Notes: generated by a model from the sequence alone, not told the origin. Positions 27,225 through 36,231 are shown, counted from the first letter of the stretch. The stretch: 64,000 nt of DNA from Blastococcus sp. TF02A-26 (GCF_003319125.1 NZ_QOHG01000023.1:1-64000), one strand, 5' to 3'. Numbers and translations are program-made.

Positions 27225-27425
27225 CGGGTCAACGCCGCCCACGCGGTGGGCCGGTACCTGCGGGGCAAGGACCACCGCGACATGTCCGTGGGCCCGGGTT
27301 CTCGGCCGCTGGCCGCACTCGCCGCGTCGCTGCCCACCGGCGTGCGCCGCGGCGGCTTCTCGGCGATGGGCGCGCTGCAGGGCATCCCGCTGGACCAGGC
27401 CCGGCGGACCAGCGCCGACGACTGT
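27225..27425 (+). pseudogene. Possible fragment of a chromosomal gene at the element border
   Basis: Immediately after the integrase one frame reads as typical high-GC coding sequence for about 67 codons (RVNAAHAVGRYLRG, then GGFSAMGALQGIP), and then loses this character. It has no start of its own and no product I recognise. It may be the remainder of a gene cut by insertion of the element. This is an inference from codon character only. Confidence 0.3.
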
Positions 27426-27460
27426 CGGGCTGGCGCCGTCACATGTCCGCGGGGTCGGCC

Positions 27461-27814
27461 TCAGTTCGGGCAGACCTGGCCGGCAACAGCTGAAGACTCG
27501 CTGCCGCCGAGTTGCAGCGCGGCACGCTGGACGGTGGGAGACGCTCCCAGCAGGAGGAACTGCCGGTGGTGCCGGCCGGCGCGGCGGTAGGCGACGGCCA
27601 GGGCACGCAAGCCGTGGTGGTCGCTCACCGTCGCCCGGGTGACGTCGACGGTCCACTGCGCACAGCTGGTCACCAGGAGCGCGGAGACGGCGTCATGGAG
27701 CAGGTGCGCGGTCGCGTGGTCGAGTCGCCCGACCAGCTCGACCCGGCCGGTGACCAGGTCCAGATGGGCGAAGAGTTCCGGGACGTCGTCGGGACGCGCC
27801 TCGGCCGGGAACAT
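27461..27814 (-). CDS. STAS-domain protein, anti-anti-sigma-like
   Basis: The 117-residue product has the STAS fold pattern VTGRVELVGRLDHATAH, a central VDVTRATVSDHHGLRALAVA and the last ASPTVQRAALQLGG. STAS proteins bind anti-sigma kinases when their conserved Ser is unphosphorylated. Here the usual DSSGL is DHHGL, so the phosphorylatable Ser appears to be His. It may therefore be a constitutive or non-switchable partner. It is divergent from the RsbU-like phosphatase gene. The ATG at 27814 was chosen; upstream GTG codons are possible. Confidence 0.72.
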   Translation of the reverse strand: MFPAEARPDDVPELFAHLDLVTGRVELVGRLDHATAHLLHDAVSALLVTSCAQWTVDVTRATVSDHHGLRALAVAYRRAGRHHRQFLLLGASPTVQRAALQLGGSESSAVAGQVCPN

Positions 27815-28154
27815 GGACCGCAGGGCCACCACGATCACCTCGGCGGACGAGCATGGTCGCCGGCGACAGAGGGAGGAACCCGGCGCCCGCAGCACTGCGG
27901 GAGTGGCCGCGTTTTCGACCCGTCTCGACGCTAGCCCGCCCTACGCCGATCAGCCACCCGGCCGCAGCCGATGTCGACGCGACGACGCGCCGTGCGGGCT
28001 GGTGCACGTCGGCACCCGGAGCAGCGCAGTCAGCATTAGCGAATCGCTGGCTGGGAGGCCTGCCCTTGACATCGCCGGGCCGAGGACGGACACCGGGCGT
28101 GGACGCGGGGCTACCGTCTGCCTCCATGAGAGCGCGAGGAAGAACGCCTGCTCG
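27815..28154. promoter_or_regulatory. Divergent gap between STAS and phosphatase genes
   Basis: These 340 bases lie between divergent genes of one signalling pathway and must contain both promoters. I found no GGGTA-type promoter here and no other clear motif. Confidence 0.4.
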
Positions 28155-29345
28155 GTGACGGACTCCCTGAGCTCGCTGCTGCGCGCGTCGCATCTGCTTG
28201 CACCGGACGACCTGGCCGCCACCGCAGCCGCCGAGGCCCGGCGGATGGGAGTCCGGGACACAGTCCTCTACCTGGCCGACTACGAGCAGGCCACGCTGCT
28301 CCCGCTGCCCGGCGCCGGGGTGCCGGAGCGCCAGGAGCTGCCGATCGAGGGCACGATGGCCGGGCGCGCCTTCCGGCGGGTGGAGATGGTCAACAGCACG
28401 GCCACCCAGGGCAGCCACCGGCTGTGGGTGCCCCTGCTGGACGGGGTGGAGCGGCTGGGCGTCGCCGAGCTGGAACTGCCGGCTCCGCCGAGTCCGGACC
28501 TGGAGCATGACCTGCGGGTGTTCGTCACCCTGGTCGCCGAGCTCATCGTGGTCAACGACGCCTACAGCGACGTCTTCTCCCGGCTGCGCCGGCGCAAGAC
28601 CCTGTCCCTGGCCGCGGAGATGCAGTGGGAGCTGCTGCCGCCGCTGAGCTTCGGCACCGAGCGGCTCGTCATCACCGGCGGCCTGGAGCCGGCCTACGAC
28701 ATCGGCGGGGACTCCTTCGACTACGCCGTGAACGGGAGCACGGCCGATCTGCTGGTCATCGACGCGGTCGGGCACGGCCTGCCGGCAACGGTGCTGGCCA
28801 GCGTCGCGGTTGGCGCCTACCGGCACGCCCGCCGCAATGCACTGGACCTGCCCGACATCGCCGCCGAGATCAACACCGCCATCGCGGGGCAGTTCACCGG
28901 CAGCCAATTCGCCACCGCCGTGCTCGCTCGCCTCGACATCGACACCGGCCGGCTGCGGTGGGTCAACGCCGGGCATCCCGCACCCCTCATCGTGCGCGGC
29001 ACCTCGCTGGTGCAGCCGCCGCACTGCCCGCCCAGCCGACCGCTGGGGCTGCAGGAGACCAAACCGACCTGCTGCGAGACCCGCCTTGAACCCGGGGACC
29101 GGGTGCTGCTGTACACCGACGGCGTCATCGAGGCCCGCTCCCCGGACGGGGAGTTCTTCGGCGAGCAGCGGCTGGCCGACTTCATCTCCGCCGCCGTGGC
29201 CGCCGGCGACTCCGCCCCGGAGACCGTCCGGCGGCTGATGCGCCACATCCTCACCCATCAGGCCGACCAACTCCAGGACGACGCCAGCATCGTGGTCCTG
29301 GAGTGGCTGACCGGCGATGAAGCACAGCTGCAGCTGGAGCGCTGA
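28155..29345 (+). CDS. RsbU-like PP2C phosphatase (SpoIIE domain)
   Basis: The 396-residue product has an N-terminal GAF-like sensor region (about residues 10-150) and a C-terminal SpoIIE/PP2C domain with GGDSFDY, VIDAVGHGLPAT, LYTDGVIEAR and DDASIVV, which hold the metal-binding Asp residues. Such enzymes dephosphorylate STAS anti-anti-sigma factors and thereby release stress sigma factors. The GTG at 28155 gives a sensible N terminus. The divergent STAS gene lacks the usual Ser, so the true substrate may be another STAS protein. Confidence 0.88.
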   Translation: MTDSLSSLLRASHLLAPDDLAATAAAEARRMGVRDTVLYLADYEQATLLPLPGAGVPERQELPIEGTMAGRAFRRVEMVNSTATQGSHRLWVPLLDGVERLGVAELELPAPPSPDLEHDLRVFVTLVAELIVVNDAYSDVFSRLRRRKTLSLAAEMQWELLPPLSFGTERLVITGGLEPAYDIGGDSFDYAVNGSTADLLVIDAVGHGLPATVLASVAVGAYRHARRNALDLPDIAAEINTAIAGQFTGSQFATAVLARLDIDTGRLRWVNAGHPAPLIVRGTSLVQPPHCPPSRPLGLQETKPTCCETRLEPGDRVLLYTDGVIEARSPDGEFFGEQRLADFISAAVAAGDSAPETVRRLMRHILTHQADQLQDDASIVVLEWLTGDEAQLQLER

Positions 29346-29697
29346 ACCTTGCAGCCGAGACCCACTAAATGTCCTACGACCGGCCGTCGAGCACGGCGCG
29401 GCTGGGCTCCCCGCGCGACTGCGCCCGGTGAGTCTGGTCCGCGGCCGCCCATCATCGGGGACGCCTGCGACCGGCCGTCCTTGAGCGGAGGTCCGGCATC
29501 CACATCGGACCGTCCTGTCCTGACGGGCGCCTCGCGCGTAGGGTCAGCGATACGCCTGGTGCTCGGATCTACGTCCGCCCGGCCGAGCGCCGCCGGTTGA
29601 GGAAATTCTGGCCGAGTTGCCTTCGACCAGCCGAGCACACGCACCTTCCGTCGTCGAGACCTCCTCGCCGTCGGCCGACCAGATGGGCCCGGCACCG
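29346..29697. other. 352-base gap before the GAF-ANTAR gene
   Basis: No gene, repeat or clear promoter could be supported in this stretch. In-frame TTG and ATG codons near its right end are alternative starts of the downstream gene. Confidence 0.35.
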
Positions 29698-30435
29698 ATG
29701 AGCGCAGACCAGCACGCCGAACGCCCACCCCTCGACCCACGCGACGCATTCGCGCAGTTGGGTGGACTCTCCTTCGACAACACGTCGATGGACGCGATGC
29801 TGCAACGGGTTGCGGAACTGGCCAAAGAGGTCATCCCCGGCGTCGCGGAGGCCTCAGTCAGCCTCATCGCCGCCGACAAGGCCACGACAGCCGCCTACAC
29901 CGGCAAACTCGCCCTCGAGCTCGACGAGACCCAGTACGGCCGCGGCTACGGCCCGTGCCTGGAGGCGGCCGTCGGCGAGGAGATCCGGGAGATCACCGAC
30001 GCCCGCGAGGAGACGCGCTGGCCCGACTACACCCGGATCTGCGTCGAACGCGGATCGCTGAGCTCCATCTCGGTGCCCGTGCCGGTGCGCGAAGGCATCC
30101 ATAGCGGCCTCAACCTCTATGCGGTCGAGGCCCACGCCTTCGACGACGACGCCAAAGGTGTGGCCCGAACGTTCGCCTCCTACGCCGCCGTCGCGATCCA
30201 CAACATGCACCTCTACGAGAGCGCCCGCGAGCTGGCCGAACACCTCGACATCGCGATGCGCACCCGGGCCGTCATCGAACAGGCCAAAGGCATCCTGATG
30301 AGCCAACGACGCTGCGACGCGACGGAGGCGTTCGACCTCCTCGCCGCCGCCTCACAGCGGTCCAACCGCAAGCTGCGCGACATCGCGCAGGGAATCGTCG
30401 ACGGTGTCGCCGGTCAGGATCGGCACCAGAACTGA
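29698..30435 (+). CDS. GAF and ANTAR domain regulator
   Basis: The 245-residue product has a GAF sensor domain (about residues 25-175, with GYGPCLEAAVGEE and SISVPVPV) and a C-terminal ANTAR domain (about 185-240, AMRTRAVIEQAKGILM then LAAASQRSNRKLRDIA). ANTAR domains bind paired hairpins in nascent RNA and act as antiterminators. The gene follows the phosphatase in the same direction and is likely part of the same stress-sensing group. The ATG at 29698 was chosen; starts at 29683 or 29617 are possible. Confidence 0.88.
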   Translation: MSADQHAERPPLDPRDAFAQLGGLSFDNTSMDAMLQRVAELAKEVIPGVAEASVSLIAADKATTAAYTGKLALELDETQYGRGYGPCLEAAVGEEIREITDAREETRWPDYTRICVERGSLSSISVPVPVREGIHSGLNLYAVEAHAFDDDAKGVARTFASYAAVAIHNMHLYESARELAEHLDIAMRTRAVIEQAKGILMSQRRCDATEAFDLLAAASQRSNRKLRDIAQGIVDGVAGQDRHQN

Positions 30436-30658
30436 ACGACACCCGTCGGGACGCCGAGCGCTGCGGCATCACCGGCGGATGATGATGCTGACCGGGACGC
30501 CGCCGTTCCTCGACGGCCAGCTCACCCGCCCCGGCTCGACCACCAGCTGCTCCACCGCGACGGGACCGCCACCGTTCCCAATCCGACGTCCGTGTGGTGA
30601 GGCGGCGCGACCGCCCGCGAGAGCCCGGTTGACCGGGGGCCACCGCCGAACGGCGGCG

Positions 30659-30805
30659 GTCGTGCTCACCTGCGCCGCGGCCTGCAAGGCGTGCGGCGAC
30701 GAGTGTGCTCGTCACGAAGACATGCCCGAGCGCCCTCGCATTTGCGCCGACGCCTGCCGCCGTTGCGAGCAGGCCTGCCGAGATTCCGTCACCGCCCTCG
30801 GCTGA
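30659..30805 (+). pseudogene. Remnant of a DUF326-like four-helix copper-binding protein
   Basis: About 48 codons read CAAACKACGDECARH and ICADACRRCEQACRD, the paired Cys-helix pattern at the end of DUF326/Csp-type proteins that store copper on Cys-lined four-helix bundles. The N-terminal half and any start codon with a ribosome site are missing. Upstream sequence in the same frame is not like the family. It is probably the decayed end of a former gene. Confidence 0.6.
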
Positions 30806-30924
30806 CACGACCCCTGGGGGCCCGGCCGCGGTCCGCCGCGTCCGGGTCCTGAGGACCTCTCCGGCGCGCAGGTCGGTCCCTCCCGGAGTTCCTCCGTCCG
30901 CCTGGGTCTCCGGTACCGGAGGGC

Positions 30925-32037
30925 TCATCGCAGGCGGACCGGGCCCGCGTCGATCGAAGTCCGGAACAGGACGTATGGCTTGCGCCGCTCGTCCCGGCCG
31001 CCGCGGTACTTGTCCTGCCGGTACAGCTGGTTGGCCGTGACGTAGAGGAAGCCATCGGCGGCCACGCTCATGGTGTCCGGCCACAGCAGCCGCGAATCAT
31101 GGACGACGGTCTCCCAGGTGCCGTCGGGCAGCCGACGGTGAATCGCGTTGTGCTCGCCGTCGGTGACGTAGAGCCGGCCGGCGTCGTCGGTCTCCAGGCC
31201 GTCGCTGACGCACCCCTTGTCGCCCTCGTCCCGCACGGTGGCGGCGACATCGTCGTCGTCCGTGGACCGGTCGACCAACGCATCGACCGACACGCTGTAC
31301 CAGCGCCGGCCCGCCATCGGGCAGTAGAAGAGCCGCTCGCCGTCGGCGGAGATCGCGATGCCGTCGGCACCCATGCAGATCGGCGACGTCGTCCCGTCCT
31401 CGGCGCGCTCGATGAACTCCTGGCCCTCGACGACCATCCGCAGGTCCGGCGGGGTCACCGCCTTGGTGCTCGGGTGCTCGTGCAGCCGCCGCCAGGACTG
31501 CCCCGTCGCCAGGTCGACGACGATGATCCCGTTCGGCCCCTGGTCGGAGGAGTCGGTGATGAACGCCATCCCCGCCTCGCCCCGGCGCAGGTCGAAGCGG
31601 ACGTCGTTGAGGTAGGTCGTCGGCAGTGCGACCTCGGTCGGGAAAAGGATCGTCTGCACGACCTGATCGGTGGCCAGGTCGATGCAGACCAGCTTCGGTC
31701 CGCCGTGCTCGGTGGGCTGGAACATCGGGCTGCCGGTGTCGAGCACCCACAGCCGGTCGGCGGGGTCGACGACGACGCTCTGCACCGACACGAACCTCTC
31801 GGGGTCGGCGTCGGACCGGTTGTCGTTGAGTTCCTGGTCCGGAAAGGCAGCAGCTTCCTGGCCCTCACGGATCTCCCCGACCGTGAAGCCGACGTCATCG
31901 CCCCATTTCGGGTAGCAGACGAACACCCGGCCGGTGTGGGAGACGGTCACGCCGGTGGGCATCGCGCCGGAGAACAGGTGCACGACCTCCAGCCCGCCGA
32001 GCGTTTCGTCCGCCGCGGGCTGCTGGGCCGTGCTCAC
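30925..32037 (-). CDS. SMP-30/Yellow-like beta-propeller protein
   Basis: The 370-residue product is a predicted six-blade beta propeller with repeats such as DPADRLWVLDTGSP, YLNDVRFDLRRGEAG, FITDSSDQG and DGLETDDAGRLYVTDGEH, like SMP-30/gluconolactonase and Yellow/royal-jelly proteins. Family members hydrolyse lactones or bind small ligands. There is no signal peptide, so it is probably cytoplasmic. The GTG at 32037 overlaps the stop of the hemerythrin-hydrolase gene (GTGA), making a two-gene operon. Confidence 0.82.
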   Translation of the reverse strand: MSTAQQPAADETLGGLEVVHLFSGAMPTGVTVSHTGRVFVCYPKWGDDVGFTVGEIREGQEAAAFPDQELNDNRSDADPERFVSVQSVVVDPADRLWVLDTGSPMFQPTEHGGPKLVCIDLATDQVVQTILFPTEVALPTTYLNDVRFDLRRGEAGMAFITDSSDQGPNGIIVVDLATGQSWRRLHEHPSTKAVTPPDLRMVVEGQEFIERAEDGTTSPICMGADGIAISADGERLFYCPMAGRRWYSVSVDALVDRSTDDDDVAATVRDEGDKGCVSDGLETDDAGRLYVTDGEHNAIHRRLPDGTWETVVHDSRLLWPDTMSVAADGFLYVTANQLYRQDKYRGGRDERRKPYVLFRTSIDAGPVRLR

Positions 32038-33599
32038 CGGGCCGCCATTGCGGTGCCGAAGGCGCGCGTGAAGTGCTGCGCCGCCTCGCGCTGGGCCTGG
32101 TCGGCCTCGTCCAGGACGGCCGCGGCGCCGAAGAACTCGTGCATCACGCCGGCGTAGAACCGGTGCGTCGTCGGCACCCCCGCCGCCTCCAGCTTGCGGG
32201 CGAACTCCTGCCCCTGGCTGCGTAGCACGTCCCGCTCGTCGGTGATCACCAGCGTCGGCGGCATCTGCGCCAGCTGCTCCGACGACCAGCCGAGCAGGTC
32301 CACGCGCGGGTCCTTCGCGCCCTCCGGGACGCCTTGGAACGCGTGCATCGCCATCCACGACAGCAGCGGCCGGTTGAGGGGGCGGCCGTCGGCGGCGTCG
32401 TCCATCGACTCGCCGAACTGCTCGCCCGTGGTCAGCGGGTAGACGCAGACCACCGCCGATGGCAGCGGCTCCCCCGCCTCGGCGAGCTGCAGGACGGTCG
32501 CCGGGGCCATGTTCCCGCCCACGGACTCGCCGCCGATGCCGATACGGGTGGGGTCGCCGCCGAGCTCCGCAGCGTGCGCGACGGTCCACAGATAGGCCGT
32601 TAGGACGTCGTCGTGGGACGCCGGGAACACCGCCTCCGGTGCCCGCCGGTAGTCGGGACTGACCACGATCGCGCCGGTCTTGTTCGCCAGACCGCGACAC
32701 GAGGCGTCGTAGGTGTCGATGTCGAACAGCACCCAGCCGCCCCCGTGGATCCACACGATGACCGGAAGTGGGCCGGCCGGCGCCTGTGCCGGCGTGTACA
32801 CCCGCACCCTCATCTCACCCTCGGCGCCGTCGGGGATCATCCGGTCCTCGACCGAACCGACCGGCTCGGGGCCGGAGATGCCGCGGTCGGCCATGACCTT
32901 CTTCACCGCGTCGTCCGGGCCGGGCTGCTTCCGGGCCTGGGCGGGCTCCAGGATCTCGAACGGCAGCGGGCCCAGCGAGGAGTGCGCGTCGACGATCGCC
33001 TGCGCCTGCGGCGTCAGCAGGCCCGACGGGTCGGTCGCCATCTCCTTCTGCTTGCCCGAGAGCAAGTCGCGCACGGAGTCCAGCGGCTTGGCCAGCAGAC
33101 CGGCGACGCGCTCGGCGAGGCCCTCGCTCGGCGCGTGCGGATGCGGCCGGGTGGGCGCCTGCCGCTTGGCGGCGAGGAACTGTCCGCCGAGCTCGGCCAT
33201 CCGCTCGGGGCCGGCCTTCTGACGGAACTCCGGCAGCTCCTCGTCCTCCTCGTCGTGCACGTGGTGGCGTACGACCTCCATGAGCTTCGTGAGCGCCTGC
33301 TCGAATTCGGCCTCGCCGGGCTCGGTCCGGCCGAGGACGACGAGCAGTTCCTTGATCTGCTGGTGTTCGTGCTCGGCGTCGTCGTGCTCGTCGGTCATGC
33401 CGACCTCGGGCCAGATCGGGTAGAGCACCGTCTCCTCGGCAAAGGCGTGCAACGCCAGCTCCAGCGAGATCTGGTCCACGAGCACCCGACGGTTGCCGCG
33501 GCCGGCCTCCAGGTGCTGGAACTGCCGCTCGACGACCGCGTGGTCGTCGGCGATCAGGTGGTCGATGTCGCCGGGCTGGGTCGGGTAGGACAGCGCCAC
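32034..33599 (-). CDS. Hemerythrin domain fused to alpha/beta hydrolase
   Basis: The 521-residue product joins two enzymes. Residues about 10-140 form a hemerythrin-like domain with diiron ligands in DDHAVVE, LHAFAEE, HEHQQIKE and HHVHDEEDEE. Residues about 170-520 form a hormone-sensitive-lipase-type hydrolase with HGGGW, the nucleophile in GESVGGN, a late Asp and a His in MHEFFG. Hemerythrin domains bind or sense oxygen, NO or iron. The GTG at 33599 has AGGAG about 7 bases upstream, and a GGGTAG promoter lies at 33692-33716. Confidence 0.88.
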   Translation of the reverse strand: MALSYPTQPGDIDHLIADDHAVVERQFQHLEAGRGNRRVLVDQISLELALHAFAEETVLYPIWPEVGMTDEHDDAEHEHQQIKELLVVLGRTEPGEAEFEQALTKLMEVVRHHVHDEEDEELPEFRQKAGPERMAELGGQFLAAKRQAPTRPHPHAPSEGLAERVAGLLAKPLDSVRDLLSGKQKEMATDPSGLLTPQAQAIVDAHSSLGPLPFEILEPAQARKQPGPDDAVKKVMADRGISGPEPVGSVEDRMIPDGAEGEMRVRVYTPAQAPAGPLPVIVWIHGGGWVLFDIDTYDASCRGLANKTGAIVVSPDYRRAPEAVFPASHDDVLTAYLWTVAHAAELGGDPTRIGIGGESVGGNMAPATVLQLAEAGEPLPSAVVCVYPLTTGEQFGESMDDAADGRPLNRPLLSWMAMHAFQGVPEGAKDPRVDLLGWSSEQLAQMPPTLVITDERDVLRSQGQEFARKLEAAGVPTTHRFYAGVMHEFFGAAAVLDEADQAQREAAQHFTRAFGTAMAAR

Positions 33600-33691
33600 A
33601 GAAGAGCTCCTCGCGGTGGATGTGAGGGCGGTCGGCACACGCCTGGTCTCAGCCGCCGTCCCGTCGTGACGAGCGATCCGTCGTGCGCCAC

Positions 33692-33716
33692 CTACCCGCC
33701 GTATCCGCAGCTACAC
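33692..33716 (-). promoter_or_regulatory. SigB/SigF-like promoter GTGT-N15-GGGTAG
   Basis: On the minus strand GTGT (33716-33713) is separated by 15 bases from GGGTAG (33697-33692). This matches the known actinobacterial stress-sigma consensus GNNT-N14-16-GGGTA. It points at the hemerythrin-hydrolase operon about 90 bases away. Confidence 0.6.
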
Positions 33717-33728
33717 CGCCGGGTCGAT

Positions 33729-33753
33729 GCGTGTCACAACCACTACGGGGTAC
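33729..33753 (+). promoter_or_regulatory. SigB/SigF-like promoter GCGT-N15-GGGTAC
   Basis: GCGT (33729-33732) and GGGTAC (33748-33753) are 15 bases apart and lie 10 bases before the ATG of the DsbA-like gene, so the message would be nearly leaderless. It is back to back with the minus-strand promoter at 33692-33716. Confidence 0.62.
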
Positions 33754-33763
33754 GGCCTGAGCC

Positions 33764-34441
33764 ATGACCGTCGAGGTGGCACCCGGAACCGTGGCCGTCT
33801 ACACCGACGTGATCTGCGCGTGGTCCACCGTGGCCCTGCACCGCTTCTACACGGCCCGGTCACGCCTCGGCCTGGACGACGCCGTGCACGTCGACCACCG
33901 GCTCTTCCTCCTCGAGGACGTCAACTCCTTCGCCATCCCCATGCGCATGCTGAACGCCGAGCTCCCCGTCGTCGGTCAGCTCGAGCCCGAACTCGGCATC
34001 ACCCCGTGGCAGGGACAGCCCTCGGACTGGCCGGTGACCGTGCTCCTGACCAACGAGGCCGTGCATGCCGCGAAGGCGCAGTCGCCGGCCGCCGCCGAGC
34101 AGCTGGACATGGCTCTACGGCTGGCCTTCTTCCGCGACAGCCGCTGCATCTCGATGCTGCACGAGGTCGTGGACGTCGCCCGCGGCTGCGACGCCGTGGA
34201 CGCCGACGCGATCGCCGCCGCCCTGGACGACGGCCGCGCCCGCGGGCCGATGATGGCCGACTATCGGACACACGCCGGCGAGGTGCAGGGCAGCCCGCAC
34301 TTCTTCCTCGCCGACGGCTCCGACGTGCACAACCCCGGCACCGAGCAACACTCCTCCGACGCCCGCTACCCGGTGGTCGACGCCGACGACCCGTCGGCCT
34401 ACGAGGACCTGGTGCGGCGCGCCGCCGGGGCATCGCGGTGA
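33764..34441 (+). CDS. DsbA-like thioredoxin-fold protein
   Basis: The 225-residue product has the DsbA/FrnE-like layout: a first strand ending in the active-site region DVICAWST, a helical insertion, and a cis-Pro loop GSPHFFL near residue 180. The usual CxxC is CAWS, leaving a single redox Cys, so a monothiol or isomerase-like function is possible. No signal peptide is present, so it should be cytoplasmic. The stop overlaps the following thiamine-enzyme gene by 4 bases. Confidence 0.82.
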   Translation: MTVEVAPGTVAVYTDVICAWSTVALHRFYTARSRLGLDDAVHVDHRLFLLEDVNSFAIPMRMLNAELPVVGQLEPELGITPWQGQPSDWPVTVLLTNEAVHAAKAQSPAAAEQLDMALRLAFFRDSRCISMLHEVVDVARGCDAVDADAIAAALDDGRARGPMMADYRTHAGEVQGSPHFFLADGSDVHNPGTEQHSSDARYPVVDADDPSAYEDLVRRAAGASR

Positions 34442-36231
34442 GCGACCGGCTGGTCGCGGACCTGGTCGTCGAGCGGCTGCGCGCGTGGGGCGTCCCGCGC
34501 GTGTTCGGCTACTCCGGCGACGGGATCAACGCGGTCATGGGCGCGCTGCGCCGGGCCGGCGGCGACCCGGCGTTCGTCCAGGCGCGGCACGAGGAGGCGG
34601 CCGCATTCATGGCGGTCGGGCACGCGAAGTACACCGGCGGCGTGGGCGTCGTCCTCTCCACCCAGGGGCCGGGTGCCGTCCACCTGCTCAACGGGCTCTA
34701 CGACGCCAAGCTCGACGGCGTGCCCGTGGTCGCGGTCATGGGTCAGCAGCAGCGCACCGTGCTGGGCGCCGAGTACCAGCAGGAGATCGACCTGCTGTCG
34801 CTGGTGAAGGACGTCGCCGCGCAGTTCGCCCAGACCGTGACGGCGCCCGAGCAGGCGGCCATGGTGCTCGACCGGGCGTTCCGCACCGCGCTGGAGACCC
34901 GCTCCCCCACCGTCGTCGTCCTGCCGCACGACGTGCAGCAACAGCCGGCTCCCGAGCCGGAGCAGGAGCACGGGGTGGTCATCACCGCGCCCACGTGGCG
35001 GCGGGGCCGGCACCTGCCGGCCGACGAGGATCTGCGTGCCGCCGCCGACGTGCTCAACGCCGGGCAGCGGGTGGCGCTGCTGGTCGGGCAGGGCGCCCGC
35101 GGCGCGCAGGAGGAGGTGGTCGCCGTGGCCGACCGGCTCGGCGCCGGGATCGCCACCAGCCTGCTCGGCAAACCGTACGTGGACGAGACGCTGCCGGCCG
35201 CCGCCGGCGTGATGGGCCACCTCGGGACGACGGCCAGCGCTGTCCTGCTCGGCGGCTGCGACACCCTGCTGCTGGTCGGCACCAACGACCCGTGGACCGA
35301 GTTCTACCCCGCGCCCGGTCAGGCGCGGGCGGTGCAGATCGACGTCGACGGCCGCCACCTCGGCGACCGCTACCCGGTCGAGGTCGGGCTGCCCGGCGAC
35401 GCCGCGGAGACCCTGCGCGCGCTGCTGCCCCTCCTGGCCGACCGGGGCGGGTCCCCGTGGCAGGCCGAGGTGGAGGGCGCCGTCCGGTCCTGGCACGACC
35501 TGTCCGCCGAGCGCGCGCGGACGCCGGCGACCCCGGTCAACCCCGAGGCCGTGCTCGCCGAGCTGAGCCCGCGGCTGCCGGCGGACGCGCAGGTCGCCGT
35601 CGACGTCGGGTCGGTGACCTACTGGTACGCCCGCCAGCTCCGGCTGCCCCGGGGCGTGCCCGCGCACCTGTCCAGCACGCTGGCCTCGATGGGCTGCGCG
35701 GTGCCCTACGCGCTCGCGGCCAAGCTCGCCGCGCCGGACCGCCCGGTCGTGGCTCTCTCCGGTGACGGCGCGATGCAGATGCTGGGCAACGCCGAGCTCG
35801 TCACGGTCGCCCACCGCTGGCGGCAGTGGGCCGACCCGCGGTTCGTCGTCTGCGTGCTGGCCAACCGCGACCTCGCCGAGGTGTCCTGGGAGCAGCGGGA
35901 GATGGAGGGCGACCCCCGATTCGACGACAGCCAGACGCTGCCCGACTTCCCCTACGCCGGCTACGCCGACCTGCTCGGGCTCACCGGTATCCGGGTCGAC
36001 GACCCGGCCGGGCTCGGCTCAGCGTGGGACCAGGCCCTGGCCGCCGACCGACCCGTCGTCCTCGAGGTCCGCACCGACCCGGACGTCCCGCTGCTCCCGC
36101 CCTTCCCCGCAGGCGAGCAGAAGCTCAGCTCCTTCCGCGCCGGACTGGCGCAGGAGGGCCCGTCCGGCGAGCACGCCCGGCAACTGCTCGACACCTACGC
36201 CGAACACGAGGCACGCAGTACCCAAAGCTGA
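34438..36231 (+). CDS. Thiamine-diphosphate enzyme, pyruvate oxidase-like
   Basis: The 597-residue product has the three domains of the POX/acetolactate synthase family: an N-terminal PYR domain with the catalytic Glu in RHEEAAAF, a central domain (about 190-330), and a C-terminal PP domain with the TPP motif from GDGAMQML to about 30 residues further on (LANRDLAEV). It probably decarboxylates pyruvate or another 2-oxo acid; the exact substrate cannot be read. GTGA overlap with the DsbA-like gene shows an operon under the GGGTAC promoter. Confidence 0.88.
   Translation: MSDRLVADLVVERLRAWGVPRVFGYSGDGINAVMGALRRAGGDPAFVQARHEEAAAFMAVGHAKYTGGVGVVLSTQGPGAVHLLNGLYDAKLDGVPVVAVMGQQQRTVLGAEYQQEIDLLSLVKDVAAQFAQTVTAPEQAAMVLDRAFRTALETRSPTVVVLPHDVQQQPAPEPEQEHGVVITAPTWRRGRHLPADEDLRAAADVLNAGQRVALLVGQGARGAQEEVVAVADRLGAGIATSLLGKPYVDETLPAAAGVMGHLGTTASAVLLGGCDTLLLVGTNDPWTEFYPAPGQARAVQIDVDGRHLGDRYPVEVGLPGDAAETLRALLPLLADRGGSPWQAEVEGAVRSWHDLSAERARTPATPVNPEAVLAELSPRLPADAQVAVDVGSVTYWYARQLRLPRGVPAHLSSTLASMGCAVPYALAAKLAAPDRPVVALSGDGAMQMLGNAELVTVAHRWRQWADPRFVVCVLANRDLAEVSWEQREMEGDPRFDDSQTLPDFPYAGYADLLGLTGIRVDDPAGLGSAWDQALAADRPVVLEVRTDPDVPLLPPFPAGEQKLSSFRAGLAQEGPSGEHARQLLDTYAEHEARSTQS

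Noticed and set aside
27218-27460. tRNA gene as attachment site at the integrase end
   Set aside because: I looked for a GGTTCGA T-loop and an acceptor stem and found neither; GGTTCTC near 27300 does not fit a tRNA fold.
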